Part shown: positions 8,899-17,707 of the stretch, piece by piece
Numbering within the stretch: position 1 is the first letter of the stretch
Layout of the letters: every line of letters begins with the position of its first letter
Assembly (NCBI GenBank): GCA_964598495.1
Contig: CAZRBY010000007.1
Span: 1 to 63,862 of the forward strand
Source of the DNA: Cacconaster sp964598495
GTDB lineage: Bacteria > Bacteroidota > Bacteroidia > Bacteroidales > UBA932
Length of the DNA stretch: 63,862 nt
Reading direction: 5' to 3'
The notes under the pieces: generated by a model
Told to the model about the DNA's origin: nothing
Database searches by the model: none
The model's input: only the letters and a program-made list of their open reading frames with translations
Translations under genes and position numbers: made by a program

Positions 8899-11403
8899 TT
8901 AGTTGTTAAATGATCCGAATGTATATCCTTTCTTTTTCAAAGTTCTTATAATCTCTCCGAGTCGCTCGTATAAACGATCTGTTCGCTCCGGACTGATGCC
9001 GGGATGAATAAGAATTATAGCTCCGCCCAGACCTTTCTCCTTCTCAAATGCATAGAGTCCATCAATCAGCTGCTGTGAAGACTTATAGTTTTTCATGCTT
9101 GGAGTAGTGTAGTCGGCAGGAGTGCCTGTACCCGGAGTATAGTTGAAGGTTCTCAATCCGTATGCATTCAGCAGGGCTACATTTTCCCTGTTGTAGTGTT
9201 CGTAGGGCGGAATGTACCACAACGCATCCTTGGGTTCGATGCCGAAAGCGGCAAGGACCTCAAAGTTGCGGCGTATATCGGTGATAATGCTGTCAGGAGT
9301 CATCAGAGTGGGCCTGTCTGCATCCCAACCGGCCATCAGTACGTGATTGTCGGAATGGGCTCCCACATAATGGCCTTCTGAGATAATCCGCTCGATGATT
9401 GCTTTGTGTTCAGGCTTGCGCAGGCAGTTGCCTGTAAGGAAAAATCCTGCTTTTATCTTATTCTTTTTGAGAGTATTAAGTACGGATTCAGCTCCGTTGA
9501 ACTCAGTGTCTGCCGTAAATACCAGATAGATCTCTTTACTCTCAGGATTGACCTTCACAACTGCACCGTAACTATCCTTTACGGTTTCAGGAGCCTTTTT
9601 GAGGGCATTGCCGCGACTTTCCAGCGATGCAAAATAATATGTAAGACCGGCCGTACCATCCATAGTGAGTTCATTGGAGGCGTAGTCACCTATATCATCG
9701 TTATAAACTGCTATTCCTTTATTGAAAAGTGCAAAATTGTCAGGTTTGGTGAGTGAAAAGCCTGCCCTTTCCTCGAATAGAACATTGTAAATAGGGCCAT
9801 CGATAAGACCTCCGTATGTATTATCGCCATTAACCAGCAGATAGGATGAATGGGGGTCAGAGGGGAAGTCGTAGCCCTCAACCGGGGCCTCCGGATAGCC
9901 GCAAATCATGGTTGTGCCCCATGGGTTACAACCGAGGAGCCAATCTCTGAGCGCCATTTCCATCTCCCTGAACTGAGTGTCACCGGTAGCCTCTTCATAG
10001 AGACGCGCCTGAGTTGCAGCTGCTGAGGTAAGATTGTTAGAACACCATAGGTAAGGTACTCCATGCATAAAAGGCTCATCTCCCGCCCTGTCGCGGAGAT
10101 ATTGCAATCCCTGTCTCATATATTCGGAAAATTCTTTGCTCACCTCTTTATCATCGCCGGAAGCGAGAAGATAGTGACCAAGATTGATAAATGGGTACCA
10201 CTGATAGTGGTGGTATTCTTTTCCGGGACCGCGTCCGCGTTCCATCCATGGGGAAACCGGCTCCAGTTCGCCCCAGTAAGCTGCCTGTTTTTTCCAATAC
10301 TCCTCTCCGTTTAGGGAATAGAGAGTGGCTGCCGCCAACTGAATGTCATCTACCCATGTATCTTCTTCGTAGAAATAGGGAGAAATAACACATGCCGTCT
10401 GCGTATTTCCGGGAAATTCGAGAGCAAAATCATACGCATCCTGCACCTTTCCCTCTATTTTGGCTGCAAATTCCGGATAGTACTCCTTTATTACGTCAGC
10501 GCCAAGGCTGAATGTAGAGGCAAATTTACCCGCAGCAGAGGAAACTCCCGTAGTCCTGTTGACCTTTTTATGAGCAATCTGAGGTTCTCCGGTCACAAAA
10601 TATACAGGTCTGCCCATTCCCGGACCGTAGCCGTAGTCTACCTTATCTCGGTGTGGAAGACGGAAACCGGCGTGGTCGCGATCATCTGCAATTTGATAAT
10701 ACATCTCTTTCGGTGCCGGATTCATTTTATCGAGCCAGTCCAGACCCCATTTCACCTCATCAATAATATCGGGAATACCGTTTGAACCTTTACGTCCCCT
10801 TGCATCGTAGAGATCTTTGAAAACGCTCTTATCCTTTGCATATTTGTATGCAAAAGCCATCTGGTAAATTGTCGTGGAAGAGGTAGTCATATATTGGAGG
10901 TAGTCGGTAGCATCATGCCATCCGCCTGTAACGTCTATTTTCTGACCGCTCTTTGTAGGATGATATATGATATAGCCGTCGTGCTGATGGCAGAGTGTAT
11001 CGTTGTAGGGATTGTCGCCGCAACGCTGTTGACGCATATAGATCAGCAGATAATCGGCGATGCCTTCATAAACATCAGCACCGATGCGGAATACGGGCGA
11101 TTTTGTACCGTTACTGACAATATAATAAGCGCCTTCAGAAGTAATTGATGAAAAATCAAGTCTGAAAGCACTTTTTAAAGCCCATTTGGAGGCATTTGCC
11201 TTAATTCCACTGCTTTTGAAAACAATTTCATCCGTGATGGCATCACGAACTACAAATTCCGGAGAAGCCTCGTCGGTGGAAATGAGCACTGCAACCTTTA
11301 TATCATCGGGAAGATAACCGACCTGGTTGACACGTACCCAGGATTGTGCTCCGGCGGTTAAAGCCAAAAGCAAAATAATCGCTGATAAATAGAGTCTTTT
11401 CAT
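8899..11403 (-). CDS. GH9 glycoside hydrolase fused to a polysaccharide-deacetylase-like domain
   Basis: This 834-aa secreted enzyme starts with a signal peptide (about 1-20), then an Ig-like CelD N-terminal domain (21-110) and a GH9 (alpha/alpha)6 barrel. The GH9 base motif WHDATDY (D164, D167) and the acid Glu578 in SNELTMDG are intact, so glucan or glycoside hydrolysis is likely. From about residue 620 a NodB/CE4-like deacetylase domain follows. Its metal motif HSDNH (H683, H687) and LIH (H800) are present, but motif 1 reads TADT rather than TxDD and motif 3 lacks the Arg of RPPY. Deacetylase activity is therefore uncertain. The substrate is unknown. A GHL10 lipoprotein gene lies upstream. 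Confidence 0.9.
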   Translation of the reverse strand: MKRLYLSAIILLLALTAGAQSWVRVNQVGYLPDDIKVAVLISTDEASPEFVVRDAITDEIVFKSSGIKANASKWALKSAFRLDFSSITSEGAYYIVSNGTKSPVFRIGADVYEGIADYLLIYMRQQRCGDNPYNDTLCHQHDGYIIYHPTKSGQKIDVTGGWHDATDYLQYMTTSSTTIYQMAFAYKYAKDKSVFKDLYDARGRKGSNGIPDIIDEVKWGLDWLDKMNPAPKEMYYQIADDRDHAGFRLPHRDKVDYGYGPGMGRPVYFVTGEPQIAHKKVNRTTGVSSAAGKFASTFSLGADVIKEYYPEFAAKIEGKVQDAYDFALEFPGNTQTACVISPYFYEEDTWVDDIQLAAATLYSLNGEEYWKKQAAYWGELEPVSPWMERGRGPGKEYHHYQWYPFINLGHYLLASGDDKEVSKEFSEYMRQGLQYLRDRAGDEPFMHGVPYLWCSNNLTSAAATQARLYEEATGDTQFREMEMALRDWLLGCNPWGTTMICGYPEAPVEGYDFPSDPHSSYLLVNGDNTYGGLIDGPIYNVLFEERAGFSLTKPDNFALFNKGIAVYNDDIGDYASNELTMDGTAGLTYYFASLESRGNALKKAPETVKDSYGAVVKVNPESKEIYLVFTADTEFNGAESVLNTLKKNKIKAGFFLTGNCLRKPEHKAIIERIISEGHYVGAHSDNHVLMAGWDADRPTLMTPDSIITDIRRNFEVLAAFGIEPKDALWYIPPYEHYNRENVALLNAYGLRTFNYTPGTGTPADYTTPSMKNYKSSQQLIDGLYAFEKEKGLGGAIILIHPGISPERTDRLYERLGEIIRTLKKKGYTFGSFNN

Positions 11404-11404
11404 A

Positions 11405-11460
11405 AAAAAAGCAGTATCTGAAAGTTCATGTTTAATAACTTGTAAAGATACTGCTTTTTT
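11405..11460 (-). terminator. terminator between GHL10 and GH9 genes
   Basis: A perfect 15-bp inverted repeat (11405-11419 with 11446-11460) ends in six A/T pairs and encloses a 26-nt loop. It starts 2 bp after the GHL10 stop codon and ends 1 bp before the GH9 ATG. It should end the GHL10 transcript, and it also fills the entire GH9 5' leader, leaving no obvious room for a separate GH9 promoter except inside the loop or the GHL10 gene. Confidence 0.7.
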
Positions 11461-11462
11461 AT

Positions 11463-12623
11463 TTAATCCGATAATCTGATCTTCTCGAGAACGCTTCTCA
11501 AAGAGTCAATATATCCCTCGCGCCTGCCCATTTCCTCCATCGAGAAGAAACAGATGCCGGCGGAACCGCCATTTTTGGTGTAACCTATAAACTCCTCTAT
11601 CCTATCTGCGGGCACGTGGCCGACAAATAGACCCGAGCAGAGTACTGCATCATTATCTGCAGCCCCAAGTGCCTCAACTCCTTCTCTGGTGGCGGTTTCA
11701 ACCCATTCATCCTCATCAAAATAAAACTTGTGGTATATCATCGGAAAGATATAGTCGAGATTACGGAAATTGGCCCAATCCTGACGCACCAACTTCCTGG
11801 ATTCGTAGGGGGAAGCAAATACTGCAGCCGAAGCTACTTTATCACAAGCCTTTATCTCAGCGGCGATCGCTGATGCCATTTCCGACATACGGTCATAACG
11901 GAACTGCATCCAGACCTCATCGGAAGTAGGATCTTCAATATCCATCGGATCAACACCGGTTTGCGCCTTGAAAGCAGCCCTGCACACGTCACAGTAGCAA
12001 AAATCCCATAGAGGATAGACCCTGTCCTGCACCACTCCTCTCGACTCATGCAACCCATAAGGAAGAATGGCATCGGGGTATCTGATAAAATCCATATGGA
12101 TACCGGCCAGACCTTCTATCTGTGCGATCTCCCTTACCCTCTCCTTGAGATACTCCGTAACTTCCGGACGGGTGGGACAAAGAAACCTGTAGTGTTCCCT
12201 ATTGTAGAGTTTGATATCCGCACAAGACTCTCCAAGAGCATTTACCTGATACCACTCAGGGTGGGTCTTTCTTAGACTCAACTCCACCCTGTTGGTAGTC
12301 CACATCCAGGCATGAAGTTCAATACCATATTTCTGAGCATATACAACCGCATTCTTGAGGATTAGGATAGCGGCATCATCGTGGAAAGAGGCGCTATCCC
12401 CNNNNNNNNNNTCCGGCCTGGCGCCGTGGCACTCGAGGATAATCGCATCTATTCCTACGCGGGCAGCTTCGCTGAAATAGTGGTCAAGCTGCTCTTCACT
12501 CATTGTGGTACTCCCTGAAAGCCAGGCCCATACCTTGAAGTCATCCTTTTTCAATTCATTGCAAGATACAAAAAGTGACAATAATGCCATAAGGACAACC
12601 ATCTTTATGAGAGAAGTCTTCAT
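11463..12623 (-). CDS. GHL10-type glycoside-hydrolase-like lipoprotein
   Basis: This protein of about 386 aa has a lipoprotein signal (lipobox VSC, Cys21). A TIM-barrel-like domain resembling the GHL10/DUF187 family follows, with the conserved segments VWAWLSG, HAWMWT, HMDFIRYPD and FPMIYHK. Members act on, or are linked to, cell-wall or host polysaccharides, but the substrate is not known. A run of 10 N interrupts codons about 71-74, and the reading frame is continuous on both sides, so the gene is probably intact and only the assembly is broken. It is followed by a strong terminator and then by the GH9-deacetylase gene. Confidence 0.82.
   Translation of the reverse strand: MKTSLIKMVVLMALLSLFVSCNELKKDDFKVWAWLSGSTTMSEEQLDHYFSEAARVGIDAIILECHGARPXXXXGDSASFHDDAAILILKNAVVYAQKYGIELHAWMWTTNRVELSLRKTHPEWYQVNALGESCADIKLYNREHYRFLCPTRPEVTEYLKERVREIAQIEGLAGIHMDFIRYPDAILPYGLHESRGVVQDRVYPLWDFCYCDVCRAAFKAQTGVDPMDIEDPTSDEVWMQFRYDRMSEMASAIAAEIKACDKVASAAVFASPYESRKLVRQDWANFRNLDYIFPMIYHKFYFDEDEWVETATREGVEALGAADNDAVLCSGLFVGHVPADRIEEFIGYTKNGGSAGICFFSMEEMGRREGYIDSLRSVLEKIRLSD
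12402..12411. other. assembly gap of 10 N inside the GHL10 gene
   Basis: Ten N bases replace unknown sequence. The frame is kept across the gap if its true length is near 10 bp or differs by a multiple of three. Nothing repetitive is visible on either side. Confidence 0.99.
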
Positions 12624-12632
12624 TGCAAAAAG

Positions 12633-12959
12633 TTATTTTTTCGTTTCTTCAACCACTTTCTCTTCAGCAGTGTAGCCTAACTTAGCAATGGCTGCTGCAA
12701 GTTTCTCCTTGTCTGTCTTTGTAGCGTCATACTTGATGTAGATGGTCTGGTCATCAAGATTCACCTTGAGGTCCTTAACACCTTTTTCGTAAGGGATATT
12801 GCCCTCGACTTTCTTAACGCAACCTGCGCAGTCAATGTTGCTCACAAAGGTCACTTCAGCAATATTGGCCTGTTTCTTTTTGCTATTCTGTGCATCAGCA
12901 TCAAATATGAACAGTGCTACAATTGCCACTGCAAAGAGGATTTTTAAAAATTGTTTCAT
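12633..12959 (-). CDS. secreted heavy-metal-associated (HMA) domain protein
   Basis: This 108-aa protein has an N-terminal signal peptide (about 1-23) and one HMA ferredoxin-like fold. The metal-binding motif is CAGC (C44, C47), preceded by ID as in MerP/CopZ-like proteins. It is probably periplasmic and would bind Cu(I) or a similar soft metal. The gene lies 49 bp after the TonB-receptor gene and 9 bp before the GHL10 gene on the same strand. The link to the receptor is likely functional; the link to GHL10 is probably only positional. Confidence 0.88.
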   Translation of the reverse strand: MKQFLKILFAVAIVALFIFDADAQNSKKKQANIAEVTFVSNIDCAGCVKKVEGNIPYEKGVKDLKVNLDDQTIYIKYDATKTDKEKLAAAIAKLGYTAEEKVVEETKK

Positions 12960-13008
12960 AATAATTGAGATTTGATTGTTTACTTTCTTTTAAAAAATGT
13001 TTTGTGAA

Positions 13009-15303
13009 TTATTTCCATATCGTGAGGCGAAGACCAGCATAAATCTTGATACCTGAGAGCGGGCCCCAGATTGCGCTGGCATTGAAATCCTCTAAAAATG
13101 GCTTGTCGGCGTTGAGAATGGCATTGCGCTGACGATAATTGCCGAGGTTTTCTCCACCCACATATACATCTATGCCTTTGAATTTGCGGGTAATTTGAGC
13201 AAAGAACATCGGATATATGGGTGAGAAATATTCTCCGTTTTTCTCTATCACCTTATCCTGGCCTGCCATGAAATTGGGCAGCTTGGTTTTTCCGTTAAGC
13301 TGTGCAGTGAAGTCGAAGGTCCATTTGTTCATCGCCGTAGCGTACTGAGCATTGAAAACTGCCTTAAAACGGCTGGTAAGAGGTCTTTCAACGAGACCTT
13401 GACCTCTCAGGGTTACCTTAGCATCAGTGTATCTGAATGTAGTAACAATATTGAATCTTTCAATCGGATCTACCGAGAAGTCCACCTGATAGGTATTGGT
13501 ATAGGACTTACCGTCAAGATTGTAAACAAGAGCCTGTAATATATCGAGCTCCTGGTCTACAATTACCTGTTTTAGAAAATCGTTTCTGAAGTAGTCGAAA
13601 CTGAGATATGTATTGTTTTCATATCCGAAAGGGAGATAGAATGTGATGTTGCCACCATATGTCCAGGCATCCTCAAGCAGATTCCGTTTTGTTTCACGCA
13701 AAGCATCGTCCATCATGATGATTCTTCCGGTTGAGAAGATTCCGATATTGTCTGCGAAGATATTGGCAGTTCTGAATCCCCTGCCTCCGAGTAGTCTGAA
13801 GACAATATCATCGGTAAAGGAATATTTGAACGTCACTCTGGGAGCGAAAAGGAAACCGTGGATATTATTATAGTCTCCCCTGAGACTGCCCACGAATGTC
13901 ACCTTATCGTCAAGAGTGTAGTTATATTCACCGTACATACCCACCGATCTCTCCCTTCGGCTTAGAGGGATTTTATAAGTGATGGGGTACGGTGAGGGGA
14001 CCGGAGTAAATATGTGTGTCCTGTGATCTTCCACATCTTCCCGAAAATCGTCATCCTGTCCCGAAAGTCCGAATGAGATACGATGATTGTCATTGATCTG
14101 ATTTTGGTAAATGAGGTTGAGGAAAATGGATTTCTGAGTGCCTAAATAGGATTTCATTCCATATTGGGAGTCAATTGCGTAATAGTTGTAATCAGCGACA
14201 ATTGCTACATTTTGACTATTCTCTTCATTGAGAGGAATGCCCATTTTCAGATAGCCGTTGATACCTGAGTTCCGTATGAGCGAACCCCAATATTCACTTG
14301 TCCGAGGGTTGTCGTCCCTATTAAATCCCATCTGGCCGGCAACGCGGCCATCGGTAAGAGCTCTGACGCCGAAACGCAGCTGAAAACCGCTCGGATCATA
14401 GTATAGCCACCTGTTGGAGAAATTGAATTGGGTGGCCTGGGGTTCATCCCTGAAGCCATCATCGTTGTGGTCAGTGCCTTTAAGCACTGAAGAGGCGTGG
14501 GCAAGAATTACAGTGCTCCACTTCTCATTGAGCTGAAGAGACGAGGCAATATTGCCCTCGACCATTGAGTGACTGCTACCGAAAAGCTGTAAAAAGAAGG
14601 GAACCTCATCGGTGGGTTTTCTGTGCTCCACATTGATCTGTCCGGTTATGGCCTCAAGTCCGTTGATTACTGAAGAGGGGCCCTTGGCTATCTGGATACC
14701 CTCAAGCCACTGTCCCGGAATGTAGTTAAGTCCAAAGGGGGAAGCGAGTCCCCTCATCACGGGCCTGTTCTCATCCAACATCTGGGTGTAGGTGCCTGCA
14801 AGACCGAGGAGTTTGATCTGTCGTGCTCCAATAATGGCATCCGAGTAACCTACTGTAACACTGGCGGAGTTTTCAAAACTCTCCGCAAGATTGCAGCAGG
14901 CCATTTTGCAGAGACCTGCGGCTGTGATAACCTCAGTTCTTACAGGTTTGATGCGTGAAAGGGTGTTCGTCAGTTGCCTTGACGTCACTACGGCTTCATC
15001 TACCTCATTTTCTCCCATCAGGTAGAATTCTCCCGAAGGAATGCCCGGATCCACAATCAAAGTGTCTTTTGTATAACCCACATAAGTGGCCACCATTGTG
15101 GTCTTTTTCTCAAGGTTAATGGTAAACTGACCGTTTTCATCGGTCTCAATAAGTTTTGCCTTCTCGATAAGATAGACTTGTGCAAAGGGAAGCGGTTCTG
15201 TTTTACCGTCACTTCTTCTGTAAAAAACCGAACCTTTGAAATCCTGAGCAATAATTGCTGTACAAAAAAGGATGAAAAATGCTGAAAAGAATGCTTTTCT
15301 CAT
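13009..15303 (-). CDS. TonB-dependent outer-membrane receptor, probable metal uptake
   Basis: This 764-aa receptor has a signal peptide (1-19), a carboxypeptidase-regulatory-like beta-sandwich (about 20-110), a plug domain (about 115-230, with GARQIKLLGLAG and IQIAKGPSS) and a 22-strand-type barrel ending in the aromatic-rich terminus LRLTIWK. An unusual CC pair (KMACCN) sits at the start of the plug. It lacks the SusD partner expected of a glycan transporter. The next gene downstream encodes an HMA protein and the next upstream a Cys/His-rich secreted protein, so import of copper or another metal is the best inference. Confidence 0.9.
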   Translation of the reverse strand: MRKAFFSAFFILFCTAIIAQDFKGSVFYRRSDGKTEPLPFAQVYLIEKAKLIETDENGQFTINLEKKTTMVATYVGYTKDTLIVDPGIPSGEFYLMGENEVDEAVVTSRQLTNTLSRIKPVRTEVITAAGLCKMACCNLAESFENSASVTVGYSDAIIGARQIKLLGLAGTYTQMLDENRPVMRGLASPFGLNYIPGQWLEGIQIAKGPSSVINGLEAITGQINVEHRKPTDEVPFFLQLFGSSHSMVEGNIASSLQLNEKWSTVILAHASSVLKGTDHNDDGFRDEPQATQFNFSNRWLYYDPSGFQLRFGVRALTDGRVAGQMGFNRDDNPRTSEYWGSLIRNSGINGYLKMGIPLNEENSQNVAIVADYNYYAIDSQYGMKSYLGTQKSIFLNLIYQNQINDNHRISFGLSGQDDDFREDVEDHRTHIFTPVPSPYPITYKIPLSRRERSVGMYGEYNYTLDDKVTFVGSLRGDYNNIHGFLFAPRVTFKYSFTDDIVFRLLGGRGFRTANIFADNIGIFSTGRIIMMDDALRETKRNLLEDAWTYGGNITFYLPFGYENNTYLSFDYFRNDFLKQVIVDQELDILQALVYNLDGKSYTNTYQVDFSVDPIERFNIVTTFRYTDAKVTLRGQGLVERPLTSRFKAVFNAQYATAMNKWTFDFTAQLNGKTKLPNFMAGQDKVIEKNGEYFSPIYPMFFAQITRKFKGIDVYVGGENLGNYRQRNAILNADKPFLEDFNASAIWGPLSGIKIYAGLRLTIWK

Positions 15304-15418
15304 TGTATGTTATGATTTTATTTGTTTTCGATTGGAAATGGTTGTTTGATTTATTGCAAATACACGGCAAGCGCGAGATCACAAATGCGACCTCACGACA
15401 ACACCGGAGAGCTGCATA

Positions 15419-15859
15419 TCACAACCTCCAGACAGCGAGTGCTGAACGTAAAAGTCCGACTTTTGGCGGAGTAAGATCCCTTGGAGGAAAAGCGGCTGAA
15501 GTGAAAGAATCAGCCATAAGATCATCACAAGACAGAGGGAGCACAATATTCTGTGCAGACAATTTTAAATCCTCGTCCTGCAGAGAATTCTGATCGGAAG
15601 TGATTACGTAGACCTCCGTATCGCAACAATTGCCACTGCAATCGGTAAAATGGGAATTATGTACCACACAGTGAAATTCACAACAGCCGTTATGATCGTG
15701 AGAGTGATCATGAATAGACTCGCAAGAGACATCGCCCATCATAAGGAGCACATTTATAGTCTCCTCAGTGCGACATTCGTGCACTCCAAAGCCCACGAAT
15801 CCCATCACATATAAGATTATGAGCAGCACGGAAAATATATTTCTCGCAAACGTCTTCAT
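15419..15859 (-). CDS. small Cys/His-rich secreted or membrane protein
   Basis: This 146-aa protein has one N-terminal hydrophobic segment (about 5-25) and then a Cys/His-rich region (HEC, HDHSHDHNGCCEFHC, CSGNCC), ending with Pro pairs (FPP, TPP). This layout resembles the family NCBI calls HYC_CC_PP, found next to metal-related TonB receptors in Bacteroidota; the match is from memory. Metal binding is inferred from the His/Cys clusters. The start was set at the ATG at 15859. A longer ORF starts 45 bp upstream, but a strong promoter lies inside that extension. It leads the receptor-HMA gene set. Confidence 0.75.
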   Translation of the reverse strand: MKTFARNIFSVLLIILYVMGFVGFGVHECRTEETINVLLMMGDVSCESIHDHSHDHNGCCEFHCVVHNSHFTDCSGNCCDTEVYVITSDQNSLQDEDLKLSAQNIVLPLSCDDLMADSFTSAAFPPRDLTPPKVGLLRSALAVWRL

Positions 15860-15864
15860 CGGAG

Positions 15865-15895
15865 CAAAGATAATAAATATGTGTATATTTGCAAA
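15865..15895 (-). promoter_or_regulatory. promoter for the Cys/His-rich protein and receptor genes
   Basis: On the minus strand, TTTG (15895-15892), a 19-bp spacer and TATCTTTG (15872-15865) match the Bacteroidota sigma-ABfr consensus. The -7 box ends only 5 bp before the ATG at 15859, so the message would be leaderless or nearly so. Confidence 0.6.
15884..15891 (+). promoter_or_regulatory. -7 box for sppA
   Basis: TATATTTG on the plus strand fits TAnnTTTG and lies 36 bp before the sppA ATG. It overlaps the spacer of the opposing promoter, so the two divergent genes may compete for polymerase. No good TTTG was seen at the -33 distance. Confidence 0.4.
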
Positions 15896-15927
15896 ATATA
15901 TCAAGTATAAAATAAAAGGTTTTCAAT

Positions 15928-17691
15928 ATGAAAGATTTTCTTAAAGTACTTTTGGCCTCGTTTGTTGGCACTATCCTTGCTTTTTTGGTGTTCGGATTCC
16001 TAACAATCATAATGCTTGTAGGCATCGCATCATTCAGTTCTGCTGATGAACCTATTATTGCTAAAGAGAGCATATTGCTTCTCGATTTCAAGACTCCCAT
16101 CACCGAACAGAAGGGCGATAAATTCTCTGTTAATCCGCTTACAGGCAATATCGATATGACCGGCAGCATGTCGCTTTATTCCTTTGTCAAAGCAATAGAT
16201 GCCGCAGCTGAAGATCCCGGCATTAAATTCATTTATATGACTCCAGAGAGCCTCAATATGGGCATTTCCCAGATTGAAGAGGTAAGGGATGCCCTTAAGC
16301 GTTTCCGCGCCTCAGGCAAGGCAATAGTATCCTACTCCGGCTATTTCAAAAATGACAGTTACTATCTCGCCTCTGTCTCAGACAAAGTAATCTTAAACCC
16401 CTACGGTGATGTTTTCATCCTCGGATTGAGTTCAAACATGATTTTTTTCAAGGACCTTCTCGACCGCATCGGTGTAGAGATGCAACTTATCAGACATGGC
16501 AAATACAAAGCCGCAGCTGAACAGTTTGTCCAGAATGACATCAGCCCCGAAAACCTTGAACAAAATAAGACAATGCTCAACTCTATCTGGAAGGGCTGGT
16601 GTGATGAGATAGCTGAATCAAGGGATTTCAGTTCAGCTCAATTTAACTTCTGGATTGATAATCTCGAGTTCCGTAATGCAGCCAGTGTACTTGAAAGGGG
16701 GATTGTTGATGAATTGTGGTATAGCGATCAGGTCGAAGAGTACCTTTGCTCCCTCTTCGGAGTCACAGAATCAAAAGATCTCAAATTTACACCCATAACC
16801 AAATATGCCGCAGCCCGTGTAAAACCGGAACTCCGCGCCAAAGAGAAAATTGCAGTAGTATATGCGAACGGAGAAATCGTAGTGGAGGGAAGTGACAAGG
16901 AAATATCAGGCATCAAATTCTCCCAAACCCTTGAAAAGGTGAGAAAAGACTCTACCATTAAAGCAGTGGTACTCAGAGTAAACTCTCCCGGAGGCAGTGT
17001 AATCGCTTCAGAAATGATCCACCGTGAAATAACCCTTCTGAAAGAGGCAAAGCCGGTTATTGCAAGTTATGGTAATTATGCCGCATCCGGCGGATATTGG
17101 ATTTCAGCAAAAGCTGACAAGATATTTACCAACAAATCCACCCTCACCGGCTCCATAGGGGTATTCTCACTTGTACCAAACGTCAGTAAGACAATGGAAA
17201 AACATCTCCACCTCCGGTCGGTAGCAATTACCACCAACAGACACAGCGATGCATTGAGCGGTATGCGTGCCCTCGACAATGCTGAAAAAGAGTATATGCA
17301 GAAGATGGTGGATAAAATCTATACCGACTTCACCACTCTCGTGTCAGAAGGCAGGAACATGAGTTTCGAACAAGGTAAGGTGATCGCTCAGGGCAGAGTA
17401 TGGTCCGGAAGTGATGCGCTGAATATCGGGCTTGCAGATATGGAAGGTGGCCTGACTGACGCCATCTCTTATGCTGCGGAAATGGCCGGTCTCTCAAAAT
17501 ATCGTCTTGTAGAGTACCCTCAGGTCAAAACTACTCTGGAAAAACTTATGGAATCAATTTCAAAGACAGGCGCTGATATCAGCACGCTGGCCGATCCATT
17601 AGCATATATAGAGAGGAGTTACTCACGTCTGAAAAAGGAAACCGGAGCAGTTAACTACGCCCGTCTTCCTATCGTATACGATATCAGATAA
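15928..17691 (+). CDS. sppA: signal peptide peptidase SppA, 67K type
   Basis: This 587-aa membrane-anchored serine protease degrades cleaved signal peptides in the inner membrane. An N-terminal transmembrane segment covers about residues 8-35. It is the long, duplicated type, with two ClpP-like halves. The catalytic Lys lies in the N-half (K194 in GKYKAAAE), and the nucleophile Ser in the C-half (S387 in AASGGYW). The NSPGGS oxyanion segment is at about 352-357. It is convergent with tilS, with only 16 bp between stops, and diverges from the metal-uptake set. Confidence 0.95.
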   Translation: MKDFLKVLLASFVGTILAFLVFGFLTIIMLVGIASFSSADEPIIAKESILLLDFKTPITEQKGDKFSVNPLTGNIDMTGSMSLYSFVKAIDAAAEDPGIKFIYMTPESLNMGISQIEEVRDALKRFRASGKAIVSYSGYFKNDSYYLASVSDKVILNPYGDVFILGLSSNMIFFKDLLDRIGVEMQLIRHGKYKAAAEQFVQNDISPENLEQNKTMLNSIWKGWCDEIAESRDFSSAQFNFWIDNLEFRNAASVLERGIVDELWYSDQVEEYLCSLFGVTESKDLKFTPITKYAAARVKPELRAKEKIAVVYANGEIVVEGSDKEISGIKFSQTLEKVRKDSTIKAVVLRVNSPGGSVIASEMIHREITLLKEAKPVIASYGNYAASGGYWISAKADKIFTNKSTLTGSIGVFSLVPNVSKTMEKHLHLRSVAITTNRHSDALSGMRALDNAEKEYMQKMVDKIYTDFTTLVSEGRNMSFEQGKVIAQGRVWSGSDALNIGLADMEGGLTDAISYAAEMAGLSKYRLVEYPQVKTTLEKLMESISKTGADISTLADPLAYIERSYSRLKKETGAVNYARLPIVYDIR

Positions 17692-17707
17692 GCAAATAAT
17701 AAACAGG

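Noticed and set aside
11463..12623. GHL10 gene as a pseudogene because of the N run
   Set aside because: The frame is continuous on both sides of the 10-N gap, and the family motifs are present throughout.
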